From contig CM057462.1 in NCBI GenBank assembly GCA_030035585.1, forward strand, positions 95,687,234 through 95,751,233: a DNA stretch of 64,000 nucleotides. The letters are read 5' to 3'. A program made the translations under genes and the position numbers. Source of the stretch: Dugong dugon. Its lineage: Eukaryota; Chordata; Mammalia; Sirenia; Dugongidae. The notes beneath the pieces are model-generated. The model saw only the letters and a list, made by a program, of their open reading frames with translations. It made no database searches and had not been told where the DNA came from. How positions within the stretch are numbered: the first letter of the stretch is position 1; each line of letters begins with the position of its first letter. Below are positions 12,083-22,560 of the stretch, piece after piece.

Positions 12083-12634
12083 CTATAGTTTTCCATTGAC
12101 TTTAATCACAGGGCGTGGTAGTACTAAGAGACATCCTAAGGGCTCTCTTGCATTCCAGACATATTCTTCTTTACCTCCATTTTGTAATATCAATCCGATT
12201 TCCTCTTGGTAATCAGACTCAATCACACCAGCAATATGGTAACTCCCTTCTTTGCCTGTTGATCCAGAGGCATAAGGAGCCCAAAGTGGCCAGGTAGCAT
12301 TCTTTAACTGCCAGTTCAGTGGGATCAGTGATGTGTATCCAGGTGGGAGCATTTCTCCCTTTAGAACTAAGACCTCTAGACTCACAGAGGATAGGGTTAT
12401 GGGAGCAGGAAGCAAAAATTTTGTGAGTGGGTCACTAGGGGTAATAGTGAGTGGTGCCAGTCCCATTTCTACTCCTTGATTCCTGGACCCATGAATACTG
12501 GCTGTGGAAGAAACAGCACCATATACTGACACTGGTTTAGAGCATATACAGCCTCCTGGAGAACATTGCCTCAACCCTGCAAGGTATTGCCACCTAGCTG
12601 GTGCCATAATTGTATCTTTAGAAGGCCATTCCAT
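12083..12634 (-). pseudogene. ERVL dUTPase-region fragment
   Basis: An ancient endogenous retrovirus fragment on the minus strand, open for 183 codons. The C-terminal part shows dUTPase-like motifs: 'GVIESDYQEEIGLIL' (the conserved Gly-Val-Ile-Asp-x-Asp-Tyr motif with Glu for the first Asp) and 'NGGKEEYVW'. A dUTPase placed after integrase is characteristic of ERVL elements. The upstream part belongs to the integrase-dUTPase linker. It is in a different frame from the integrase fragment at 12708-12953, so at least one frameshift separates them. No env is seen, as usual for ERVL. It is a dead relic with no gag, protease or reverse transcriptase recognised nearby. Confidence 0.8.
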
Positions 12635-12707
12635 CGTTCTGTCAAGCCAGCTGCTTCAGGGTGAGGGGGAACATGGTAAGACCAGTGAATTTCACGAGCA
12701 TGGCCCA

Positions 12708-12953
12708 TTACCACACTTCATTTGCTGTGAAGTGAGTCCCTTCATCCAAGACAATGCTATGTGGGACACCACGACAGTGGATAAGGCATTCTATAAGTCC
12801 ACAGATGGTAGTTTTTACAGAAGCACTGTGTGTAGGGAAGGCAAATCCATATCCAGAGTAAGTGTCTATTCCAGTAAGAACAAAATACTGCCCTTTCCAT
12901 GATGGAAGCGGCCCAATGTAATTACCCTGCCACCAGGTTTGTTGGCTGATCAC
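12708..12953 (-). pseudogene. ERVL integrase-core fragment
   Basis: An 81-codon open segment on the minus strand with retroviral integrase-core features: 'GIDTYSGYGFAFP' around the first catalytic Asp and 'VLDEGTHFTANEVW' around the second. The third acidic residue is not identified. The upstream 'WWQGNYIGPLP' run is the usual start of the catalytic core. It precedes the dUTPase fragment in minus-strand order. The element is truncated and frame-broken; higher coordinates (about 12960-13400) look like decayed continuation but give no readable domain. Confidence 0.85.
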
Positions 12954-13941
12954 ATCGAGGAATGAGCCTTAATAATCACAGGAGGAAAAGGGCCAATGGA
13001 ACTCACTGCCAGTTCTTGTAAGGGCAAAATTTGGAAGACACATCACTTCCAACCAGAGCCCCCTGGAGAGAATTTAGTGCCATATGACCAGCTAAACTCA
13101 AATTATAAATGTGGAAAATGGATGCTGGGAGACAGCTCCCAGTCAGACTGAAATATTTTAAATGATGTAGTTAAGAAAAGGTATAAGGAGAATTCCTAAA
13201 TACTCTTTCAGCTATTAAAATGCCTATAACTTAGAACCCCTGTATAAAGGTGGCCCTGAGGTAAGGCCTTCAGCTATTATAAGCCCACCTATAATCAATC
13301 ACACATTTGCTGACATAACTGTGGAGGAACTGAAAATGGGATTTGATTCCTTGCATCAAATTTAAGGTATTCCATAACTTTTTGGAAACCTGATATGCAA
13401 AATAAAATTTAAAAATCTTAAAAACCATGGTGGTGTCCCACACTGAATGGATGAAAAAAAAAATGTTGTTTCACATCTTTGGAGAATGTTTGAGTTCATG
13501 TTAAAATAGAGCTAAAGCGTCTTGAGGTTTGTGATGGAGAAGTGATATACACCTAGACTTGTCAATGAGCCTAACTTGATTGTTCTTTCTGTGCTTTCAG
13601 CCCCTGATGTTCCGTAAACTTTCAACATTTTCACCAACCATAGTTGCTCTTCCAAAACCCACACTTCCTTTTCTTATCTACCCACTCTTACTTTTTCTGG
13701 CTGATTCTTCAAACATTAGTTTAAAATCCCTGGGGAAAGATGTTCTGGATTCAAATATATTTGGATCAGATCTTAGCTCTTGCTCAAGTTATTTAACCAC
13801 TTTAATCCACAGCTTCCTCTCCCAAAAATGGTACTTATATCAGCTACATGATGGTGTTGTAAGGATTCAAATATATAAAAATAGTAACTGGCCTTGTGCT
13901 AAGTGTTTCATATACAGTATGTTTATATACAATACCTTCTT

Positions 13942-14076
13942 CTGGAGCCCTGGCAGCACAGTGGTTAAGAGCTTGTCTGTTAACCAAAAGGTCAGCAGTT
14001 CAAATCCACCAGCAGCTCCTTGGAAACCCTATGGGGCAGTTCTACTCTGTCCTATAGGGTCACTATAAGTTAGTAA
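13942..14076 (+). mobile_element. AfroSINE, short form
   Basis: It starts 'ggagccctggcagcacagtg', has the B-box-like 'ggtcagcagttcaaatccac', then runs directly into 'ccttggaaaccctatggggc' and 'gggtcactataagttag'. The internal ~45-bp segment of the long form is absent. Confidence 0.92.
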
Positions 14077-14079
14077 TCC

Positions 14080-14240
14080 TCCTCCTTCAACTCTGTGAGA
14101 TTGTTCTTATCCTCATGTTACACCCAAAGGAGCAAAAGCTCAGAAAGGTTAAATAACTTGCCCAAGGTCCTTCAGTAAGAATAGAGTCTGGATTCAAACC
14201 ACATCTGACTGACTTCTCAGCCTGTTCTCTCCACTGCAAT
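14080..14240 (-). mobile_element. MIR fragment, minus strand
   Basis: The core-like complement 'ctcagaaaggttaaataact' and 'tgcccaaggtccttcagtaa' and the following 'gtctggattcaaaccacatc' match the reverse complement of the MIR consensus as remembered. Confidence 0.75.
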
Positions 14241-14244
14241 GAAT

Positions 14245-14310
14245 TAAAAACAGTATTTGCACAACTCAACATCAAAAAGATAAAGAACCCCATCAAAAAA
14301 TGGGCAAAGA
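14245..14310 (+). mobile_element. Old L1 fragment, left piece
   Basis: The sequence 'aaccccatcaaaaaatgggc' is L1 ORF2 3'-region sequence. It continues at 23345 on the far side of the young L1, so the young element inserted into this older one. The string 'cagtatttgca' at the left edge resembles 'cagtacttgca' at about 24210, a plausible target duplication of the older L1. Confidence 0.75.
14295..14310 (+). repeat. Target-site duplication, left copy, of young L1
   Basis: The 16 bases aaaaaatgggcaaaga are repeated exactly at 23345-23360. They bracket the element whose first bases are GAAGATGGCG. Confidence 0.9.
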
Positions 14311-14324
14311 GAAGATGGCGCTCT
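14311..14324 (+). promoter_or_regulatory. YY1-like motif at L1 5' end
   Basis: GAAGATGGCGCTCT starts right after the target duplication. The AAGATGGCG core is the YY1 site that positions transcription initiation in human L1 5'UTRs. Function here is inferred from sequence and position. Confidence 0.7.
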
Positions 14325-14667
14325 AGGCAGAAACACCACGCCGTCCCTCCACAGCAAAGATCCGAAAAACTAAGCCTAACAGAGAATCAACAATCCTGAA
14401 ACCCTAGAACACCAAATGAAGAGATAAAGAACTCAGCCAAACACCAAACGGAGTGAGAATACTAAAAGAGAACGGAGAGCGAGGAGAGACTCAGGCAGAG
14501 ATTCCTTACCAGCTAACGCAGCGCGGATCCACCATCTTGGATTCCTATCGGAGACCAGCAAACGGGAGAGCAGCCTTGCAGAGCATCTGGTCAGAGACAG
14601 AACGACCGGTAAACTGCGGTGCGCGCTCTCCCACCACCCACCCCTCTCCGCCTCAGCTGGGGATCCC

Positions 14668-15729
14668 CTGCTTTCCGTGGCCAGGGTCCCTGGGCTGGGG
14701 GGTGCTGGTGCTTGGATTCCGCGCGCCTGGGCTGGCGGCTTTCTGGGAGCCATTTGCTGGCAGCTAGCGAACCTTTCTCTGCCGCCTCCCCCTCCTTTTG
14801 CCTGGGTGCCTGGTTCCGAGTGCCGTCTCTGCTATCTCCTGCGGGGCTGTAGGGCTGCGTGCGGGTGTGTGGCTGTTTCTAGGTCTGGGCTCCCGCGTGG
14901 GTGGGATCCCGGGGCCTTTGTTCGTTCGCCTCTCTGCTTTCCGTGGCCGGAGTCCCTGAGCTGGGGGGCGCCGGTGCTTGGATTCCGCGCGCCCGGGCTG
15001 GAGGCTTTCTGGGAGCCGTTTGCTGGCACCTAGCGAACCTTTTCCTGCCGCCTCCCCCTCCTTTTGCCTGGGTGCCTGGTTCCAAGTGCTGTCTCTGCTC
15101 TCTCCTGCGGGGCTGTAGGGCTGCGTGCGGGCGTGTGGCTGTTTCTAGGTCTGGGCTCCCGCGTGGGTGGGATCCCGGAGCCTTTGTTTGTTCGCCTCTC
15201 TGCTTTCCGTGGCCGGAGTCCCTGAGCTGGGGGGCGCCGGTGCTTGGATTCCGCGCGCCAGGCTGGAGGCTTTCTGGGAGCCGTTTGCTGGCACCTAGCG
15301 AAACTTTTTCTGCCGCCTCCCCCTCCTTTTGCCTGGGTGCCTGGTTCCGAGTGCTGTCTCTGCTCTCTCCTGCGGGGCTGTAGGGCTGCGTGCGGGCGTG
15401 TGGCTGTTTCTAGGTCTGGGCTCCCGCGTGGGTGGGATCCCGGGGCCTTAGTTCATTCGCCCCTCTGCTTTCCGTGGCCGGAGTCCCTGAGCTGGGGGGC
15501 GCCGGTGCTTGGATTCTGTGCGCCGGGCTGGGGGCTTTCTGGGAGCCGTTTGCTGGCAGCTAGCGAGCCTTTTTCTGCCGCCTCCCCCTCCTTTTGCCTG
15601 GGTGCCTGGTTCCGAGTGCCATCTCTGCTCTCTCCTGCGGGGCTGTAGGGCTGCGTTCGGACGTGTGGCTGTTTCCAGGTCTGGGCTCCCGCGCGGGTGG
15701 GATCCTGGGGCCTTTGTTCATTGGCCCCT
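14668..15729 (+). repeat. Tandem L1 5'UTR monomers, 4 x ~266 bp
   Basis: The anchor 'ctgctttccgtggcc' (a variant in the last) recurs at 14668, 14934, 15200, 15465 and 15730, giving periods of 266, 266, 265 and 265 bp. Each unit has the same order of landmarks: 'gtgcttggattc', 'ttttgcctgggtgcctggtt', 'tcctgcggggctgtagggct', 'ggtgggatcc'. The units are CpG-rich, unlike the surrounding intron. Such tandem promoter monomers are known from mouse L1. Long open frames across this block are by-products of GC-rich tandem sequence. Confidence 0.93.
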
Positions 15730-16526
15730 CTGCTTCCCGTGGCCACGGTCACTTAACCCCGAGACTACCAGCTTCTTGGAATTCGCGCCCCTGAGTGGGG
15801 GCTCTCTGGGTCCCATTTGTAGGCACTGACTGCTGGTGTTGCCCTTTTTTTTTTTCTCAATTTTATTTTTCTTCCTTTTTTGATTAGTTTTGTCATCTTT
15901 TACCTCTTTTTCTCTTTTGTCTTTCTTCATTGCTTAATTTCTTGTCTCTGTATCTCTTCCTTCTCTTTCTGATCCCTGAATACCAGGCGATGTATGCCTC
16001 TGTACCTTCTGGCCAGGCTGAGCTGTGAAAATTGAGACCGACTCCCCCAGACCTCATAGCTGCATCGGTGGGATCCCTGGGAACTTTGCAGTTCTTTAAC
16101 TTTTCTGATTTTTATTTGGTCATTCGTTCCTTTTCTTTCTCCTCCCCCTTCTGGTTTCCTCCATCCCATAGTCTCTCATCTGTACATTCCAACGACAAGC
16201 TCCCCTAGCATTCTTTTATGTTTGTACGCTTTTTGCTCCTCCTCCTCTCTCCTCTCCCCCATATCCAGCTTAGCTTCACACATAACCATCTTCCCGCTGC
16301 ACCCTACCTACCTGCACCGTGCACTAGACATCACGTCACCAAGCGGTGCAGGCACGCCCTATTGGAACCTGCCCAGCACTGACTACCGACCGTCCTGGTG
16401 GCTGCGGTGAGTGCCACAAGCAACCCATCCCAGTGGCTCCTCCTCAACTAGATCTGCCCAGCTGTACCACAAGAACGAAAAAAAAAAAAAAATCTACAAT
16501 CAATAAACGAGAGAAATATCTACTGA
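15730..16526 (+). promoter_or_regulatory. L1 5'UTR, non-monomeric part
   Basis: A diverged start of a fifth monomer (15730 to about 15790) leads into a T/C-rich stretch and then unique leader sequence up to the ORF1 ATG. Nothing coding is recognised. An A-rich run (near 16480-16492) precedes ORF1. Confidence 0.7.
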
Positions 16527-17576
16527 ATGCCCCGAAAACAGCAAACAATATCAAAACATTTACAAAAACAAGACAAGATGGCTCCAATAGGCGTCCAAAT
16601 TAAAACACCAGATAACTCTCCTGTGGAAGAAAATGCACTAGAAGTACCTGATACGGAACTCAAATCACTAATACTCGGAATTTTCCAAGAACTGAGGCAA
16701 AAAGCTGACAAACATGAGGAAAAAATAGACAAATTTATGTAAAATACAGACAAAAAATTGGAAGAATTCAGGAAGATGATGCAAGAACAAAATGCCAAAA
16801 TAAATTCACAACTCGAAATTATACAAAAACAACAATTAGAAATCCAAAAGATAAACAACAAGATTTCAGAAATGGACGGTGTCATAGAAGGGCTGAGAAG
16901 TAGATTTGAAACCATGGAAGACAGGATCAGTGGAACTGAAGACAAACACTTGGATACAACTCTGTTTCAGGAAAACTCAGAAAAAAGAACAAAGAAAAAT
17001 GAAGAGACCCTGAGAGTTATGTGGGACACAATTAAAAGCAAAAACTTACGAGTGATTGGCATACCAGAACAGGGGGAGAAAACAGAAAACACAGAGAGGA
17101 TCATTGACGAACTGCTGACAGAAAACTTTCCCAATATCATGAAAGATGAAAAGCTGGTCATCCAAGAAGCTCAACGAACCCCATATAGAAGAGACCCCAA
17201 AAGAAAATCACCAAGACATATCATATTCACACTCGCTAAAACTAAAGACAAACAAAGAATCCTGAGAGCAGCTCGTGAAAAACAAGAAGTCACATACAGA
17301 GGAGAAACAATAAGACTAAGCTCAGATTATTCAGCAGAAACCATGCAGGCAAGAAGGCAATGGGATGACATATATAAAATCTTGAAAGAAAAAAATTGTC
17401 AGCCAAGAATAATATATCCTGCAAAACTCTCATTCAGATTTGATGGTGAAATTAGGTCATTTCCAGATAAACAGAAACTAAAGGAATATGCAAAAGTCAA
17501 ACCAAACTTACAAGAATTATTAAAGGGAGTTCTTCGATCTGAGGACAAACAGCTTAAGCCCTCAGGCAGGACCTAG
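16527..17576 (+). pseudogene. L1 ORF1 (RNA-binding chaperone), one nonsense codon
   Basis: The 350-codon frame (including stop) encodes the L1 ORF1 protein, the trimeric RNA-binding chaperone of the L1 RNP. It starts MPRKQQ. Codon 72 is TAA (16740-16742) and the frame is otherwise open to TAG at 17574-17576. Visible features are a Gln/Lys/Glu-rich coiled coil (about residues 78-140), an RRM-like stretch with 'NLRVIGIPEQGEK', and the C-terminal domain with 'RRQWDDIYKILKEKNCQPR' and 'YPAKLSF'. Its length is close to the 338 residues of human ORF1. Truncation at residue 71 removes coiled coil and RNA-binding parts, unless translation restarts at Met 16758. Confidence 0.92.
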
Positions 17577-17810
17577 GACCTAGGACGCAGGTTAACATGA
17601 AACAGATACCATTCTAGGAACTGAACTACAGACGACTTTCCAAAAACAAAAGATATACAACAGGGAATCAGAGAAATCAATCAAAGGATGACAACAACAT
17701 CAAAACAATGAAAGAGGGAACAAACGGCATAGGTATAGAAGGAGAAGAAGGCAAGGCGATACCAAGTAACGGTAGACTGCTTCAAAATTATAAAGATAAG
17801 GGTAAAATTC

Positions 17811-18002
17811 ATGGTAACCACAAAAAAAGTTAACAAACCAACTCATAAAAATAAAGACGAAAAACATAAAGTCTCAACAAAACCAAAACCTACAAAAACA
17901 AAAGAAATGAACACAAAATCCACAAACAAAAGGAACTCAGCACAAGAGAGTAAGAAGAACAAAGAAAACTTCAGCATCACAAAAAAAAGCACTACAAAAT
18001 GA
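17811..18002 (+). CDS. Small Lys/Thr-rich ORF in L1 spacer, overlapping ORF2 start
   Basis: A 63-codon frame in the ORF1-ORF2 spacer, in the same frame as ORF1. The peptide is very rich in Lys, Thr and Asn (for example KPKPTKTKEM) and shows no domain I recognise. Its TGA stop (18000-18002) overlaps the ORF2 ATG (17999-18001) as ATGA, an arrangement compatible with termination-reinitiation. It may simply reflect A-rich spacer composition. There is no evidence that it is translated, and I do not know whether it is conserved in related L1s. Confidence 0.35.
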   Translation: MVTTKKVNKPTHKNKDEKHKVSTKPKPTKTKEMNTKSTNKRNSAQESKKNKENFSITKKSTTK

Positions 18003-21000
18003 CAGCAACAAACTCACATCTATCAATAATTACACTGAACGTAAATGGACTCAATGCACCCATAAAGTGACGGAGAGTGGCAGAATGGATAAGAAAACAG
18101 AATCCATCTATTTGCTGTCTACAAGAGACACATCTTAGAAACAAAGATGTGAATTTATTAAAAATCAAAGGTTGGAAAAAAATATATCAAGCTAACAACT
18201 ATCAAAAAAGAGCAGGAGTGGCAATTCTAATCTCAGATAAAATAGACTTTAAAACAAAATCTACCATAAAAGACAAAGAAGGACACTATATAATGATTAA
18301 GGGGATGATCCATCATGAAGACATAACCATAATAAATATCTATGCACCCAATGACAGGGCTCCAAAATACATAAAAAAAACTCTAACAGCACTGAAAAGA
18401 GAAATTGACAGTTCCACAATAATAGTAGGAGACTTCAACACACCACTCTCAGTAAAGGACAGAACAACTAAAAAGAAACTCAGCAAAGATACAGAAGACC
18501 TAAAGGACACAATCAGCCAACTGGCCCTCATAGACATATATAGAACAATCCATCCAACCGCTGCAAAGTACACATTCGTTTCCAATGCACATGGAACGTT
18601 CTCCAGAATGGACCACATCTTAGGCCACAGAGCAATCCTCAACAAGATCCAAAATGCTGAGATAATTCACAGTATCTTCTCTGACCACAATGCCATCAAG
18701 GTAGAAATTAACACTAGAAAGAGCAAGGAAAAAAAATCAAACACATGGAAACTGAATAATAATCTGCTTACACATCAATGGGTAATAGAAGAAATCAGAG
18801 ATGGAATTAAAAAATTCCTAGAATCAAATGAAAATGAAAACACATCATACCAAAACCTTTGGGACACAGCAAAGGCAGTCCTCAGAGGACAATTTATAGC
18901 AATAGATGCACATATCAAAAAAGAAGAAAGGGACAAAATCAAAACATTAACTACAGAACTCAAACAAATAGAAAGAGAACAACAAAAAAAGCCTACAACC
19001 ACCGGAAGAAAGGAAATAGTAAAGATCAGAGCAGAAATCAATGAAATAGAGAACAGAAAAACAATAGAAAGAATCAACAAAACCAAAAGTTGGTTCTTTG
19101 AAAGAATCAACAAAATCAACAAACCACTGGCCAGACTGACAAAAGAAAAACAGCAGAGGGCACAAATAACCCAAATAAGAAATGAAATGGGGGACATTAC
19201 AACAGACCCAACTGAAATAAAAAGGATTATAACAGAATATTATGAAAAACTATATTCCAACAAATTTGAAAACCTAGAGGAAATGGATAAATTTCTAGAA
19301 ACATACGGCCTACCCAAACTACAACAAAGTGATATTGAAAATCTGAACAGACCCATAACAAGAGAAGAGATTGAAAAGGTAATAAAAAAACTCCCAACCA
19401 AAAAAAGCCCTGGCCCAGATGGCTTCACTGGAGAATTCTACAAAACATTTACAGAAGAGCTCGTACCAGTTCTACTCAAGTTATTTCAGAGCATAGAAGA
19501 GGAAGCAACACTTCCAAATTCATTCTATGAAGCCAGCATAACGCTGATACCAAAACCAGGCAAAGACATCACAAAAAAAGAAAATTACAGACCAATATCT
19601 CTCATGAATATAGATGCAAAAATTCTGAACAAAATTCTAGCCAATAGAATTCAGTATCATATCAAAAAAATAATACACCACGACCAAGTAGGATTCATAC
19701 CAGGTATGCAAGGATGGTTTAACATTAGAAAATCCATCAATGTAATCCACCACATAAATAAAAGGAAAGAAAAAAATCACATGATTATCTCAATTGATGC
19801 AGAAAAGGCATTTGACAAAGTCCAACACCCATTCCTGATAAAAGCTCTCAATAAAATAGGTATAGAAGGGAAATTTCTCAACATAATAAAGGGCATCTAT
19901 GCAAAACCAACAGCCAACATCATTCTTAATGGAGAAAGGCTGAAAACATTCCCCCTGAAAACAGGAACAAGACAAGGATGCCCTTTATCACCACTCCTAT
20001 TTAACATTGTGCTGGAAGTTCTAGCTAGAGCAGTAAGGCAAGAGAAAGAAATAAAGGGCATCCAAATTGGTAATGAAGAAGTTAAACTCTCCCTGTTTGC
20101 AGATGATATGATACTATACATAGAAAACCCTAAAGACTCCACGAGAAATTTACTGGAAGTAATAGAAAGATTCAGCAGAGTAGCAGGATACAAGATAAAC
20201 ATTCAAAAATCAGTTGGATTCCTATACACCGGTAAAGAGAACAATGAAAAGGAGATCAGGAAATCAATACCATTTTCAATAGCCCCTAAAAAGATAAAAT
20301 ACTTAGGAATAAATCTGACCAGGAATATAAAAGACCTATACAAAGAAAACTACAAAACACTACTGCATGAAACCCAAAGGGATCTACATAAATGGAAAAA
20401 CATATCATGCTCATGGATAGGCAGACTCAACATTGTGAAAATGGCAATTCTACCTAAAGCAATCTACAAATACAATGCAATTCCGATACAAATACCAACA
20501 ACATTCTTCAAAGAGATGGAAAAACTAATTATTAACTTTATATGGAAAGGGAAGAAACCCCGAATAAGTAAAGCACTACTGAAGAAGAAGAATAAAGTTG
20601 GAGGACTCACACTACCTGACGTGAGAACCTACTATACAGCTACAGTACTCAAAACAGCCTGGTACTGGTACAACAACAGAGACATTGACCAATGGAACAG
20701 AATTGAGAACTCAGATGTAAATCCATCCACCTACGGTCACCTGATTTTTGACAAGGGCCCAAAATACATCAAATGGGGAAAAGACAGTCTTTTTAACAAA
20801 TGGTGCTGGCAAAACTGGATATCCATTTGTAGAAAAATGAAACAGGACCCATACCTCACACCATATACAAAAACTACTTCAAAATGGATCAAAGACCTGA
20901 ATATAAAGCCTCAAACTATAAAATTCATAGAAGAAAAAATAGGACCAACACTTCAGACCTTAATACATGGCATTAACAGGATACAAACCATAAACATCAA

Positions 21001-21796
21001 CACAAAAAACCCAACAGATAAACTAGATAATTGGGATCTTCTAAAAATCAAACATCTATGCTCTTCAAAAGATTTCACCAAAAGAGTTAAAAGAGAACCT
21101 ACAGACTGGGAATAAATTTTTGGACAGTACAAGTCAGATAAAGGTCTAATCTCCATAATCTACAAGAAAATCCAACACCTCTACAACAAAAAGACAACCA
21201 ATCCTATCAAAAAATGGGCAAAGGAAATGAACAGACACTTCACCAAGGAAGACATTCAAATGGCCAACAGACACATGAGGAAATGCTCACGATCACTAGC
21301 CATTAGAGAAATGCAAATTAAAACCACAATGAGATACCATCTCACCCCGGCATTACTGGCACGAATCAAAAACACTGGAAATAACAAATGTTGGAGGGGC
21401 TGCAGGGAGACGGGAACTCTTATACACTGCTGGTGGGAATGCAAAATGATACAGCCATTTTGGAAAATGATATGGCGTTTCCTCAGAAAGCTAGAAATAG
21501 ACATACCATTCGATCCAGCAATCCCACTCCTAGGAATATATCCTAGAGAAATAAGAGTCATCACTCGAATAGACATATGCACACCTATGTTCATGGCAGC
21601 ATTATTCACAATAACAAAACAATGGAAACAACCTCGATGTCCATCAACAGACGAATGGATACACAAACTATGGTACATACACACAATGGAGTACTATGCA
21701 ACGAGAAAGAACAATGAATCGGTGAACCATCTCATAACATGGATGAAACTGGAGGACATCATGCTGAGTGAAATAAGTCAATCACAAAAGGACTAA
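17999..21796 (+). pseudogene. L1 ORF2 (endonuclease-reverse transcriptase), two nonsense codons
   Basis: A 1,266-codon frame (including stop) encoding the L1 endonuclease-reverse transcriptase. Endonuclease features are 'LNVNGLN' at the start, QETHL with Glu at codon 43, GDFNTPL with Asp at codon 145, and SDHNAI. The reverse transcriptase core has '[10 protein letters not shown]', '[12 protein letters not shown]' and FADD with Asp at codons 702-703. The C-terminal Cys motif has 'CWRGC' and 'HCWWEC'. Numbering matches human ORF2 through codon 703. Codon 24 is TGA (18068-18070) and a TAA lies at 21113-21115, removing the Cys-rich end. There is no frameshift. Downstream initiation after codon 24 would lack the first catalytic Asn of the endonuclease. 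Confidence 0.95.
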
Positions 21797-22427
21797 TATT
21801 GTATGAGACCTCTATTGTAAAAACCCATGAAAAAATTCACATGCAAAATGTAACAATCCTTGTTGGTTACCAGGGATGGGGGGTGGGGGGAAATACTAAA
21901 TAGGTAATACGTAAGTGGTAACTTGGGTGAGAGATGAGATAGTACATAGTACAGGGGAAACTAACACAACCTGCACAAGGAAAGGTCATGGAGGCCCTAT
22001 AGACACATCCAAACCCACCGAGGGACTGAGTTGTTGGACCTAGGGCTCTGGGGACCATGATCTCGGGGAACATCTAGCTCAATTGGCATGACACTACTTA
22101 TAAAGATAATGCTCTACATTCTACCTTTGTGAGTAGTGTCTGGGGTCTTAAAAACCTATGAGCGGCCATCTAAGATACTCCACTGATCTCATCCCTTCGG
22201 GAACAAGGGAGAACGAAGAGAACAGGATACAAGGAAAAGATTAGTCCGAAGGACTAATGGTCCACAGCTACCAAGGCCTCCACGGGACTGAGCCCAGTAC
22301 AGCTGGATGGTGCCCGGCTACCACCAATGACTCCTCTGACCAGGATCACAACAGAGGGTTCTGGGCAGAGCTGGAGTAGGATGTAGAGCATAATTTTAAC
22401 TCCCAAAAAAAAAAAAAAAAAAAAAAA
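21797..22427 (+). other. L1 3'UTR, first part with G-rich run and internal A tract
   Basis: It contains a G-rich stretch at 21873-21890 (GGG, then two G6 runs separated by one or two bases), a candidate G-quadruplex like those known in other L1 3'UTRs. It ends in 23 consecutive A at 22405-22427, although the element continues for another 0.9 kb. Confidence 0.75.
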
Positions 22428-22560
22428 GAAGACCAGATATACTGGCCTAAAGAATACTAGAAAAACCTCAAGAGTGTGGCCCCCAGACACCCTTTCAGCT
22501 CAGAGGTGAAGTTACCTTCAAGGTTCGATGTTAAGCCTGGGAATGGACACCCCAGTAAAA

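Noticed and set aside
13942..14076. tRNA-like sequences with A/B-box motifs at many positions
   Set aside because: These are heads of AfroSINEs followed by the RTE-like tail, not tRNA genes.
14453..15829. Several overlapping open frames of 100-160 codons (both strands) in a GC-rich block
   Set aside because: They read through the tandem L1 5'UTR monomers. A period of 266 or 265 is not a multiple of three, so the same sequence appears in successive frames. Not genes.
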